Positions 45,462 to 53,727 of a stretch of DNA of 64,000 bases are shown here, piece after piece. The position numbers and the translations under genes are program-made. Below the pieces are notes generated by a model that was given only the letters and a program-made list of their open reading frames with translations, was not told where the DNA came from and made no database searches. Origin of the DNA: Halochromatium roseum (lineage in GTDB: Bacteria > Pseudomonadota > Gammaproteobacteria > Chromatiales > Chromatiaceae); the NCBI RefSeq assembly GCF_016653315.1, contig NZ_NHSH01000057.1:124001-188000 (forward strand), in the 5' to 3' direction. Each line of letters opens with the position of its first letter. Within the stretch, counting starts at the first letter, position 1.

Positions 45462-47276
45462 ATGGAAGCAAGAAACCGAAAAATCTCTGATTGGTATGGC
45501 AAGGTAGAGCGGGCCGAGATCAAGCTACCGCGCTTCCAGCGCTTTGAGGCATGGGACCGAAGCCGGATTTGCAGTCTGGTTGAGACCGTCATCAACAACC
45601 TGCCCTTGGGGATCACCCTAATCTTGGAGGTTGGTGACAAAGAAAAGTTTGTTTCCCGCCACCTGTCCACAGCTCCCGAGATCGATGGCCGTGTCTATGA
45701 ACACCTGTTGGACGGACAACAGCGATTGACCGCTCTATGGCGCGTCTTTCAGAACAACTACGAGTGGGAAACCTATTTTATCTATCTCAAAGCGTTGGAC
45801 GAATATGATGGCGACGCGGAAATGGAAGATCACACAGCCTACTGGCGAGGTCGCTACTACAAGAAGAACGGCGAGCGTTATCCGCTTTGGTGCGACGCTC
45901 CGGCACAAACGCTTCGCCGCGGACTGATTCCCGCCAACCTCCTGAGGCCAGAGGACATCCAGAACGAGATTGATGCTTGGCTAAAACAGGCACTGGAGCC
46001 AGTCCAGGCGCAACCTGGCGATTCAGCTGGAATTGAGGCCTACTATCAGAAGAAACAAGAAGTGAGCGATGCGATCAAAGATTTGAGGTCGGTGATCGCC
46101 AACTATAATTTGCCCTATCTGTCCCTTCCCGCGCACACCGAAAAGTCGGTTGCTTTGAACGTGTTCATCAACATGAATACGAATAGCAAGCCGCTCTCTA
46201 CCTACGACATCATCGTCGCTGAGGTGGAAAGCGTGATGGGCAGATCACTTCATGATCTGGAAGAAATCCTCATCGCGAAGAGCCCGGAAATCGCCCACTA
46301 CGAAGAACCTTCCAAGTTGATTCTCAACACGGCGGCTCTACTGCAAAACCAGCTACCGAACCAGCGCGGTGCGTGGGATATGGACAAGCGGGAGATGGTC
46401 AACCACTGGGCTACGCTGGAAAAAGGTCTGCAGAGGATGGCGCGCTTTTTGAAGTCGGAGGGGATCTTCGATGCCAACCGCCTGCCGACGAATGCTGTTC
46501 TTGCGGTGATCGCGGCGCTATACCGGGACATTCCCGAATCTGGCGACAAGCTGGGGCAGGACGAATTGCTTCTAAAACGCTATACCTGGAATGCCTTCTT
46601 CACAGATCGCTACGAAAACTCGGCAGCGACTCATGCCTTCTCAGATTTTAATGCTCTTCGGCGGATCGTGTGTGGCGAGAAGAAAGCCGATGGCGCAACG
46701 TTTGGAATCCAGGACGTCCCAATTTTTGCCGAGCATACCATGGTCGAGGCCGAAGAACTGATGACGGCCGAATGGCCCAAGCGGGCAAGCATCCGTGGAC
46801 GTGCTGTACTGGCCGTGGCCTGCCGTCTCGGAGCACTCGATTTCTCCACGGGCGAACGGCTCGATAAAAACAACATCGGAGACCGCCATTATCACCACAT
46901 CTTCCCTGATGCGCTGCTTAAGGAAGCCGAGATTGACAGCTTTCTGGCTTTGAACTGCGCACTGATCACCGACAAGACAAACATTTCCATCGGTAGGAAA
47001 GACCCGCTGGTTTATCTAAAGGATCGGTATCAATGGACGTTGGAAGGCATCGTCAACGAACGCCTGCAATCCCACCTGATTCCAATCGGTGAGTTATCCA
47101 ATGGCGGCTACGAAGGTCTGGGGGATTCGGAAAAGAACGAAAAGCTTGCTAGTGACTTCAATGTGTTCCTGTCCGCCCGCGCAGAGTTGATTAGCAAAGC
47201 CGCGAGGCGACTGGCCGAAGGACACCAGTTGAGCACCGGAGAGATTTATTCGCATGGAGATCCCCTGTCAACATAA
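45462..47276 (+). CDS. GmrSD-like DUF262/DUF1524 nuclease protein
   Basis: A 604-residue protein with a DUF262 (ParB/GmrS-like) N-domain: LPRFQRFEAWDRSRICSLVETV, NNLPLG and the nucleotide-handling motif LLDGQQRLTALW. The C-terminus carries DUF1524/HNH features: HYHHIFPDALLKEAEI and the Asn in NCALITDKTNIS. Fused GmrSD proteins are type IV restriction enzymes that cut modified phage DNA, and DUF262 also occurs in other defence systems. It begins 3 bp after hsdS and is probably in the same operon, so the island may combine classical restriction with attack on modified DNA. Composition is lower in GC than hsdM/hsdR. Confidence 0.85.
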   Translation: MEARNRKISDWYGKVERAEIKLPRFQRFEAWDRSRICSLVETVINNLPLGITLILEVGDKEKFVSRHLSTAPEIDGRVYEHLLDGQQRLTALWRVFQNNYEWETYFIYLKALDEYDGDAEMEDHTAYWRGRYYKKNGERYPLWCDAPAQTLRRGLIPANLLRPEDIQNEIDAWLKQALEPVQAQPGDSAGIEAYYQKKQEVSDAIKDLRSVIANYNLPYLSLPAHTEKSVALNVFINMNTNSKPLSTYDIIVAEVESVMGRSLHDLEEILIAKSPEIAHYEEPSKLILNTAALLQNQLPNQRGAWDMDKREMVNHWATLEKGLQRMARFLKSEGIFDANRLPTNAVLAVIAALYRDIPESGDKLGQDELLLKRYTWNAFFTDRYENSAATHAFSDFNALRRIVCGEKKADGATFGIQDVPIFAEHTMVEAEELMTAEWPKRASIRGRAVLAVACRLGALDFSTGERLDKNNIGDRHYHHIFPDALLKEAEIDSFLALNCALITDKTNISIGRKDPLVYLKDRYQWTLEGIVNERLQSHLIPIGELSNGGYEGLGDSEKNEKLASDFNVFLSARAELISKAARRLAEGHQLSTGEIYSHGDPLST

Positions 47277-47327
47277 GGCCGTTCAAGTGGGGATGCCGCA
47301 CACCCGATGCATTTCGGACTACAAGCC

Positions 47328-47552
47328 ATGAACAACACCCGGATCGAGGCGAAACTTCCCGCGGAGCTTGCAGCTCAGGCCCGAGCATTCGTGGCGGAAG
47401 GCTGGGCGACGGACTTCAACGATCTGCTGGTGGAGGCGCTACGGCGATTTCTGGAGTCCCACGAGACATTGCCGAAAGCTGGCGGTCGGGCTGGCGTCGA
47501 CGGGGACGGGCTTTCTGCTGGAAAGCCAGGTGCAAACAAAGGCACCTCGTGA
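47328..47552 (+). pseudogene. Ribbon-helix-helix antitoxin, 3' end replaced
   Basis: Residues 1-46 look like a CopG-type ribbon-helix-helix antitoxin (TRIEAKLPAELAAQARAFVAEGW, LLVEALRRFLESHE). The rest of the 74 codons lacks homology. In the +1 frame the same DNA encodes KLAVGLASTGTGFLLESQV, which resembles the C-terminal part of DUF3368 PIN-type toxins often paired with this antitoxin. The two genes seem to have fused by deletion. An antitoxin-like N-terminal peptide may still be made. Confidence 0.55.
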
Positions 47553-47623
47553 CGGGTGCTTTAGCGACAAAAAAGACAGTTTATACGACGCATAGGAAGA
47601 TTCACGCCAGATTCAGCCGCGTT

Positions 47624-47656
47624 TATGTCGCGTAAGAGTTTTTCGCGACATATAAT
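47624..47656 (+). promoter_or_regulatory. 9-bp perfect inverted repeat overlapping a TATAAT box
   Basis: TATGTCGCG (47624-47632) pairs exactly with CGCGACATA (47644-47652), spacer 11 bp. The right arm runs into TATAAT (47651-47656), eight bp ahead of the Fic-like ATG at 47664. No good -35 is seen. It has the form of an operator that blocks the -10 of the Fic gene, whose N-terminus carries a winged-helix-like domain, so autoregulation is plausible. Confidence 0.5.
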
Positions 47657-47663
47657 CCGCCAC

Positions 47664-48278
47664 ATGCCAAAGCGGATTCCAGAAGAAGAACTCAACGCCA
47701 TCCTCGCGATCGTAGCGGACCATCATCCGAGCGCTGTGCAGGTCCGGGCCATTCGCGACGGGTTGGCGTCTGAGCTGCCGACACGGATGCTGCAGCGGCG
47801 CCTGGCCTTGTTGGTCGATCGGCAACGACTGACGGCAGAGGGGCGAGGCAAAGGTCGGCGCTATCGTTTGCCGCCCAACAATGTTGGCGTGCAAGCTCGG
47901 CCCGGTCAGCTCGAAATCAAAGGGCATCCGGCCGGTCTCGAAGTCTACCCGCCCGTTTCGCCCGAGGCGATGGCCATCAAGGATGCGGTCCGCGCGCCAA
48001 TTCAGCACCGGCAACCGGTCGGCTACCAGCAGGCCTTTCTGGATGATTACCGACCCAACGAGACCTTCTATCTACCGGAGGACACGCGTCAGCGCCTGCT
48101 GGAGATGGGTCGCCCGCCCGACGCCGAACGCCCGGCCGGGACCTATGCACGCAGGATCTACAGCCGCCTGCTGATTGATCTTTCTTAGAACTCGAGTCGC
48201 CTGGAAGGCAACACCTATTCGCTGCTGGAAACCGAGCGGCCTGCGGAGTACCAGGCTTGGCGGCAAGGCTGGCATTAA
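47664..48278 (+). pseudogene. Fic-family protein, N-terminal part only, with in-frame amber stop
   Basis: From ATG 47664 the frame encodes a winged-helix-like domain (LNAILAIVADHHPSAVQVRAIRDGL, LLVDRQRLTAEGRGKGRRY) and the Fic N-terminal region (GYQQAFLDDYRPNETFYLPEDTRQRLLEMG, TYARRIYSRLLIDLS). TAG at 48186-48188 stands where relatives have Trp (DLSWNSSRLEGNTY). The frame continues past it with NSSRLEGNTYSLLETER, then leaves homology and ends at TAA 48276. The catalytic HPFxxGNG motif is absent. Fic proteins AMPylate targets, and this one cannot. Confidence 0.75.
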
Positions 48279-48290
48279 CGGAGTTTGCGC

Positions 48291-51212
48291 ATGCCGAAAC
48301 CCGGAGAACACAAGACCGTCCAAGCCCGCATCCTCGACTACGCGCAGGCCATCGGTTGGACCTTTGTGCCCCGCGAGCAAGCCGAGCAGCGACGCGGCTT
48401 TGACCCGGACGCGCCACCCGCCGACCGCGCGAAGAACCGTTCGCTCTTCTTCGACGACCTGCTCGACGCCAAGGTGCGGGAATTCAACCCGCGCTACGCC
48501 GAGGCTGAGGGCGCGTTGCTCGGGGCTTTCCGTCATCTCCACACCGACATCTACGGCAACCGGGACTTCGTCGAGCACCTGCGCAACCGGGGCAAGTTCT
48601 TCGATGTTGATGGGCAGCGCGAGCGCGACCTGATCCTGATCGATTACGAGCATCCCGAAAACAACGTTTACGAGGTCACCGAGGAGTGGGCCTTTCACAA
48701 CGGCCACTACGGCACGCGGCAAGACATCGTCTTTCTCATCAACGGCATCCCGGTGCTGGTGATCGAGTGCAAGAACGCCAACAAGGACGAGGCGATTGCG
48801 CTGGGGGTGGATCAGATCCGCCGTTACCACCGTGAGACGCCAGAGCTGTTCGTAAGCCAGCAGCTCTTCACCGCCACCGACGCCATCGGCTTTTGCTACG
48901 GGGTGAGCTGGAACACGGTGCGGCGGAACATCTTCAACTGGAAGGACGCGGAGGTCGGCAAGCTGGAGGCCAAGGTGAAGGGCTTCTGCGCCATCCCACA
49001 GGTGCTCGGTTTCCTGAAGGACTACATCGTCTTTGCCGAGAAGGACGAGGAGCTGAACAAGTACATCCTGCGCCAGCACCAGACCGGCGCGGTGGACGCG
49101 ACGGTCGACCGCGCCCTCGATCCCATCCGCACCCGCGGCCTGATCTGGCATACCCAGGGCAGCGGCAAGACCTTCACGATGATCAAGGCGGCGGAGCGGC
49201 TGTTTCGCGCGCCCGAGGCGGACAAGCCCACCGTGCTGCTGATGATCGACCGCAACGAGCTGGAAGATCAGATGCTCAAGAACCTCGCGGCGCTGGGCCT
49301 GGGCAACCTGGAGCACGCCAGCAGCATCGCCCGGCTCAACCAGCTGTTGCGCGACGACTACCGGGGCATCATCGTGACGATGATCCACAAGTTCCGCGAC
49401 ATGCCGGCGAACCTCAACAGGCGCTCGAACATCTACGTGCTCATCGACGAGGCGCACCGGACCACCGGCGGCGACCTCGGCAACTTTTTGATGGCCGGCC
49501 TGCCGAACGCGACCTTCATCGGCTTCACCGGTACCCCGGTGGACAAGACCGTCTACGGCAAGGGCACCTTCAAGACCTTCGGCTGCGAGGACGACCAAGG
49601 TTATCTGCACAAGTATTCCATCGCCGACAGCATCGAGGACGGCACGACACTGCCGCTCTACTACCAGCTCGCCCCGAACGAGATGCTGGTCCCGCACGAG
49701 ACGCTGGACAAGGAGTTCCTGTCGCTAGCCGAGGCCGAAGGGGTGGCGGACATCGAGGAGCTGAACAAGATCCTCGATCGGGCGGTGAACCTGAAGAACT
49801 TCCTCAAGGGCAGGTCGCGGATTCAGGGGGTGGCGCAGTTCGTCGCCAGGCACTACCGCGAGAACGTCGAGCCGTTGGGCTACAAGGCCTTCCTCGTCGG
49901 CGTGGACCGCGAGGCCTGTGCCCACTACAAGCACGCCCTGGATCAGTTCCTGCCGCCCGCGTATTCCGAGGTCGTCTACACCGGCAGCAACAACGACTCC
50001 AAGCTGCTCAAGGCATTCCATCTCGACCCGAAGCGGGAGCGGCAGATCCGCAAGCGCTTCGGCAAGCTCGACCAGCAGCCCAAGATCCTCATCGTCACCG
50101 AGAAACTGCTCACCGGCTTCGACGCGCCGGTGCTCTACGCCATGTATCTCGACAAGCCGATGCGGGACCACACGTTGCTGCAGGCCATCGCCCGCGTGAA
50201 CCGGCCCTATGAGAACGAGGCGCAGGAGATGGTGAAGCCCCACGGCTTCGTGTTGGATTTCGTCGGCATCTTCGACAAGTTGGAGCAGGCGCTGGCCTTC
50301 GACAGCGACGAGATCAACGCCATCGTCAATGACCTGAAGCTGCTGAAGGTCCTCTTCAAAAACAAGATGGAGTCCAAGGCCCCGGCCTACCTCGGCCTGA
50401 TCGAGCGCAACTTCAACGACAAGGACGTGGACAGCCTCATCGAGCACTTCCGCGACCCGGAGCGGCGCAAGGCCTTCTTCAAGGAGTACAAGGAGATCGA
50501 GATGCTCTACGAGATCATCTCGCCGGATGCCTTCCTGCGGCCCTTCATGGACGACTACGCCACCCTTTCCGCCATCTACGCGGTCGTCCGCAAGGCGTAC
50601 AGCAAACGCGTGCAGGTGGATCGTGAGTTCCAGCGCAAGACCAACCAGCTGGTGCAGGAACAGGTCGGCCTCTACGAGGTGCAACGCGTCGACGGGCCGG
50701 TCGAGATCAACGCCGAGACCATCGAGCTGATCAAGCAGCGCCAGGGCGGCGACGCCACCAAGGTGATCAACCTGGTGAAGGGCATCGAGCGCAAGGCCGA
50801 GGAGGAGAGCGAGGACCCCTATCTCATCGCCATGGCCGAGCGTGCGCGGGCGGTACAGGATGCCTTCGAGAGCCGCCAACTCGACACGGCAGAGGCCTTG
50901 GCGGCGCTGCTGCGGGAGGTCGAGTCGAACGAGACCAGACAGCAGGAGCAGGCCGAGAAGTCCTTCGACGGCCTGACCTATTTCGTCTACCGCACCCTGT
51001 TGGATGCCGGCATCGGTAACCCGGAGGCAGTCAGCCGCAAGATTCGGCTCGCCTTTGGGGAATGCTCCAACTGGAAGCGAAGCGAGAGCGCCCTGCGCGA
51101 ACTGCGCAAGCGGGTGACCTTCGCGATCTTCGCCGAGACGGAGGACCTGGACCGGGTTACGGCACTGGTGGACGAGCTGTTCACCCTGCTGGACAAGGCG
51201 GAGCGGATTTAG
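48291..51212 (+). CDS. hsdR: Type I restriction endonuclease / motor subunit
   Basis: A 973-residue subunit. The N-terminal PDDEXK nuclease shows GTRQDIVFLINGIPVLVIECKNANK with the E-x-K pair. The translocase has Walker A HTQGSGKTFTM, VLIDEAHRTTGG (DEAH), FIGFTGTP, and the helicase-C region ILIVTEKLLTGFDAPVLY ... LLQAIARVNRPY. The C-terminal helical domain binds the methylase. ATG 48291 has ggag upstream. It lies 10 kb from maf and 4 bp before the YgjP gene; hsdM and hsdS are separated from it by the DUF262 gene and two broken genes. All motifs are intact. Confidence 0.95.
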   Translation: MPKPGEHKTVQARILDYAQAIGWTFVPREQAEQRRGFDPDAPPADRAKNRSLFFDDLLDAKVREFNPRYAEAEGALLGAFRHLHTDIYGNRDFVEHLRNRGKFFDVDGQRERDLILIDYEHPENNVYEVTEEWAFHNGHYGTRQDIVFLINGIPVLVIECKNANKDEAIALGVDQIRRYHRETPELFVSQQLFTATDAIGFCYGVSWNTVRRNIFNWKDAEVGKLEAKVKGFCAIPQVLGFLKDYIVFAEKDEELNKYILRQHQTGAVDATVDRALDPIRTRGLIWHTQGSGKTFTMIKAAERLFRAPEADKPTVLLMIDRNELEDQMLKNLAALGLGNLEHASSIARLNQLLRDDYRGIIVTMIHKFRDMPANLNRRSNIYVLIDEAHRTTGGDLGNFLMAGLPNATFIGFTGTPVDKTVYGKGTFKTFGCEDDQGYLHKYSIADSIEDGTTLPLYYQLAPNEMLVPHETLDKEFLSLAEAEGVADIEELNKILDRAVNLKNFLKGRSRIQGVAQFVARHYRENVEPLGYKAFLVGVDREACAHYKHALDQFLPPAYSEVVYTGSNNDSKLLKAFHLDPKRERQIRKRFGKLDQQPKILIVTEKLLTGFDAPVLYAMYLDKPMRDHTLLQAIARVNRPYENEAQEMVKPHGFVLDFVGIFDKLEQALAFDSDEINAIVNDLKLLKVLFKNKMESKAPAYLGLIERNFNDKDVDSLIEHFRDPERRKAFFKEYKEIEMLYEIISPDAFLRPFMDDYATLSAIYAVVRKAYSKRVQVDREFQRKTNQLVQEQVGLYEVQRVDGPVEINAETIELIKQRQGGDATKVINLVKGIERKAEEESEDPYLIAMAERARAVQDAFESRQLDTAEALAALLREVESNETRQQEQAEKSFDGLTYFVYRTLLDAGIGNPEAVSRKIRLAFGECSNWKRSESALRELRKRVTFAIFAETEDLDRVTALVDELFTLLDKAERI

Positions 51213-51216
51213 CGGG

Positions 51217-51540
51217 ATGGCCGATGCCGCACGCAAGCAGGCGTTCAAGCACCGGGTCCGCGAATGGGCGGACCGGTTGGACGTAAAGGTCGTCCAGCTC
51301 AGCGTCCGCCCCATGCGCAGGAAGTGGGCGTCCTGCTCCACTAACGGACGGCTGAATTTCAACGACGAGTTGCTCGGGCTGGATACCGGGCTGTGGGACT
51401 ACGTCATCGTCCACGAGTTGCTGCATTTCTCGGTGCCCAATCACGGCAAGCTCTGGAAGAGCCTGATGCAGGCGCACCTGGGGGATTACGCGGCGATGGA
51501 GGCACGGTTGGCGGACATGGCCAGCTCGGCGCGAGATTGA
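51217..51540 (+). CDS. YgjP-type zinc metallopeptidase (DUF45)
   Basis: A 107-residue short member of the YgjP/DUF45 family. It has RRKWASCSTNGRLNFNDELL, the metal motif VIVHELLHFSVPNHGKLWKSLM (HELLH with a later His) and an acidic tail. Start ATG is 4 bp after the hsdR stop. This family often sits next to hsdR in type I loci, but its role is unknown. The full protein is usually about 160-230 residues, so this short form lacks the N-terminal half. A related tail remnant is found next to maf. Confidence 0.85.
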   Translation: MADAARKQAFKHRVREWADRLDVKVVQLSVRPMRRKWASCSTNGRLNFNDELLGLDTGLWDYVIVHELLHFSVPNHGKLWKSLMQAHLGDYAAMEARLADMASSARD

Positions 51541-51564
51541 CCCATTGCTTCGCTGGCACTTAGC

Positions 51565-51599
51565 GCCGCCTGGTGGCGGCGGGCCGACTGGAAGTCGGC
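51565..51599. repeat. Pair of palindromes, REP-like
   Basis: GCCGCC-TGGT-GGCGGC (51565-51580) is followed two bases later by a 7-bp stem hairpin GCCGACT-GGA-AGTCGGC (51583-51599). Adjacent hairpins of this kind are typical of REP elements. No T-run follows, so a terminator is unlikely. Confidence 0.5.
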
Positions 51600-51726
51600 G
51601 GGTCTCAGGGCGCGCCGGCGGGCGTAAGGGCGGCGTCTTGGTGCAACATATCGTTGAGATTCGTGAGATGGTCGAGCCGGCCGATGTTCCCGGATGCCCA
51701 GCATCTTATGAACGACTGATGGCGAT

Positions 51727-51889
51727 CTCCGCTTCCAGACCGCCGCGCCGGATTGCGACGAGACGCGCCTCGCCGATGAGCCACCGCAAGCACTGGTCCA
51801 ACGGCTCGCCGAGGCGAAGGCACGCGCGGTCGCGGCACAGTTTCCGGATGCGCTGATCATCGGCTCGAATCAGGTCGCCTGCCTGGACG
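51727..51889 (+). pseudogene. 163-bp partial copy of maf
   Basis: Matches maf 41574-41736 without gaps; I count 6 mismatches in 163 bases (about 96% identity). It is in the same orientation as the intact gene and truncated at both ends. One mismatch changes the motif GSDQVACLD to GSNQVACLD. It runs toward sppA, which is convergent. Confidence 0.93.
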
Positions 51890-51906
51890 CAGTCCCCGCT
51901 TAGACC

Positions 51907-52917
51907 CTATCTCAAGCTGGGAGTCCCGGCGCCAATGCGCTCTGCAAGCGTGTTGGCTAGGCTGGTGCCAACGCGCTCTGCCACGCGCTCCCAGAGGTCG
52001 CGTTCCTGGCTGTAGTCGACCAGCGTTTCTGCACCGACGATCTCTCGAGCCACGTAGGACGGGCTGCCAAGACCATCACTGAGGCCAAGCTCGACGCTTT
52101 CTTGGCCGGTCCAGAACAGGCCGCTGAACAGCTCCGGTCCGCCCTTGAGGCGGTCGCCACGACCCTCTTTCACCGCGGCGATGAATTGCTCATGGAGGTT
52201 GTCCAAGAGCCCTTGGATGAACTGTCGATCCCACTCATCAAAGTTGGAGAAGGGATCGAGGATGCCCTTGTGCTCGCCGGCGGTGAGCAACCGGCGCTGG
52301 ATGCCAAGCTCATTGATGACACGCTGGAAGCCAAAGCTGTCCAGGCGCACGCCGATAGAGCCGATCAGCGTGGCGCGGTCGACGTAGATCTCATTGGCGG
52401 CACTGGCAATGTAATAGGCGCCCGATGCGCACATATCAGCGGCAACCGCATAGACCGGCTTATCGGGGTACGTCTCGCGCAGGCGCTGGATCTCGTCGAA
52501 CACGTAGCCGGACTGCACTGGGCTTCCACCCGGACTGTTGATGCTCAAGATGACGGCCTGAGCGTTCTCGGCCTCGAAGGCGTTGCGCAACCCCTTAATG
52601 ATGCGATCTGCACTGGCGTTCGTCTTGTCCGCGATCAGCCCTTCAACCTTGACGACGGCCGTATGCTCACCAGCCGAGCCCATCGAGCCACCGATGCCAT
52701 CCATGACAAGCGTGATCGAGAGCAAGAGCAGATAGGCGAGGATGCCAAATTTGAGCACCAGTCCCCAGCGCCGAGAGCGTCGTTGTTGACGCAGAAATTC
52801 GGCCGCCATGCGATTGATCAGCGCGCGCTCCCATTCCGGATCATGGGTGGCTGGCATCTGTTGGCCTGCGGTCAGATCGCTGTTTTTCCAGCGACTGATC
52901 CAAGAGGGTAATGTCAT
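51907..52917 (-). CDS. sppA: Signal peptide peptidase SppA (S49 family)
   Basis: A 336-residue membrane serine protease that clears cleaved signal peptides. One membrane helix (about 48-68) is followed by the S49 domain: AVVKVEGLIAD, SINSPGGSPVQSGYV, the catalytic Ser in ADMCASGAYYIASAA and the catalytic Lys in GEHKGILDPF. This is the short, half-size form. On the minus strand the order is rluC, HAD, sppA, as in many gammaproteobacteria, where maf usually comes next; here only the + strand maf fragment follows. Confidence 0.93.
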   Translation of the reverse strand: MTLPSWISRWKNSDLTAGQQMPATHDPEWERALINRMAAEFLRQQRRSRRWGLVLKFGILAYLLLLSITLVMDGIGGSMGSAGEHTAVVKVEGLIADKTNASADRIIKGLRNAFEAENAQAVILSINSPGGSPVQSGYVFDEIQRLRETYPDKPVYAVAADMCASGAYYIASAANEIYVDRATLIGSIGVRLDSFGFQRVINELGIQRRLLTAGEHKGILDPFSNFDEWDRQFIQGLLDNLHEQFIAAVKEGRGDRLKGGPELFSGLFWTGQESVELGLSDGLGSPSYVAREIVGAETLVDYSQERDLWERVAERVGTSLANTLAERIGAGTPSLR

Positions 52918-53043
52918 GTCTAGGCTCCGCTAGCAGTCGAGCGAGTATTCATCTTCCGAAGTGGCGCCGTGCGAAGTAGCGCCGCGCCCTGCGCGTTAGG
53001 CCCTCTGGAACTCGGCAGGCCTCGGCTGTTATTCTCCACGGGA

Positions 53044-53727
53044 TCAGCGCAGCAACCACTCCGAGAGCGAGGCGATCGAGGCCGCGCAGCCCAGTGGTCG
53101 ATGTTCGAGAAGCCGCGCCGGGGACTGGGTGCCATAACCCACGGCCAGCGCTCGAACGCCGGCGTTTTGGGCCATCTGTAAATCGTAATCGGTATCGCCG
53201 ATCATCAGTGTTTCTGCTGGCCTAACGCCAAGCTCATCCATCAGTTCGTGCAGCATTCCAGGGTGCGGTTTCGAGGCGGTCTCCTCCGCACAACGGGTTG
53301 CGTGAAACCAGGGGCGCAACCCGGTCTGGTCGAGGGCCTGATCAAGGCCCTTTCGGCTCTTGCCGGTGGCCACTGCCAAGAGCCGGCCGCGCTGGTGCAA
53401 GGCTTCGACAAGTGTCTTCGCGCCCTCGAAGAGCGGCGTTGGGATGCTGTTGGCAACCAAGAAATGGTGCCGATAGCGCGCAATGATCTCGCTCAGATCC
53501 TGGTCTATGCTGACCCCGGGCAGGCGTAGGATCGCCTCTTCGAGACCCAGGCCGATGACCTCGCGCACCGCGGCCGATGGCGGCGGCGCGCGGCCGATAT
53601 CGGTGAATGCCGCTTGCATGCTAGCGACGATACGCCCCTCTGAATCCATGAGTGTCCCGTCCCAGTCGAACACCACCAGCTCGATGGCGTGCAGCTCCGG
53701 CATTGCAGCATTGTGGGTTACGTCCAA
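53044..53727 (-). CDS. HAD-family phosphatase (Gph/YniC-like)
   Basis: A 227-residue haloacid dehalogenase-type hydrolase. The nucleophile motif is VVFDWDGTLMDSEG, the Thr motif is LAVATGKSRKG, and the acidic motif is MIGDTDYDLQMAQNAG. The substrate is probably a small phosphate ester; phosphoglycolate phosphatase is one guess. The start is a TTG at 53727 with GAGGAG 5 nt before it, overlapping the end of rluC; an ATG at 53703 is the alternative. Translation is thus coupled to rluC. Confidence 0.9.
   Translation of the reverse strand: MDVTHNAAMPELHAIELVVFDWDGTLMDSEGRIVASMQAAFTDIGRAPPPSAAVREVIGLGLEEAILRLPGVSIDQDLSEIIARYRHHFLVANSIPTPLFEGAKTLVEALHQRGRLLAVATGKSRKGLDQALDQTGLRPWFHATRCAEETASKPHPGMLHELMDELGVRPAETLMIGDTDYDLQMAQNAGVRALAVGYGTQSPARLLEHRPLGCAASIASLSEWLLR

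Larger units (their letters stand above)
51541..51906. other. Right edge of the defence island
   Basis: This 366-bp gap contains two small perfect hairpins and a maf fragment, listed separately. The DNA between them (about 51600-51720) shows no recognisable gene. Confidence 0.6.

Noticed and set aside
48186-48188. Programmed read-through or pyrrolysine at the Fic TAG
   Set aside because: Homology ends 17 codons later and the catalytic motif is absent, so read-through would not restore a Fic enzyme.
48072-51362. Two open frames of over 540 residues antisense to hsdR
   Set aside because: Leu/Val/Asp/His-rich translations typical of antisense GC-rich DNA; hsdR has all its motifs on the + strand.
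51565-51599. Terminator after ygjP
   Set aside because: The hairpins are strong but no T-run follows either one.
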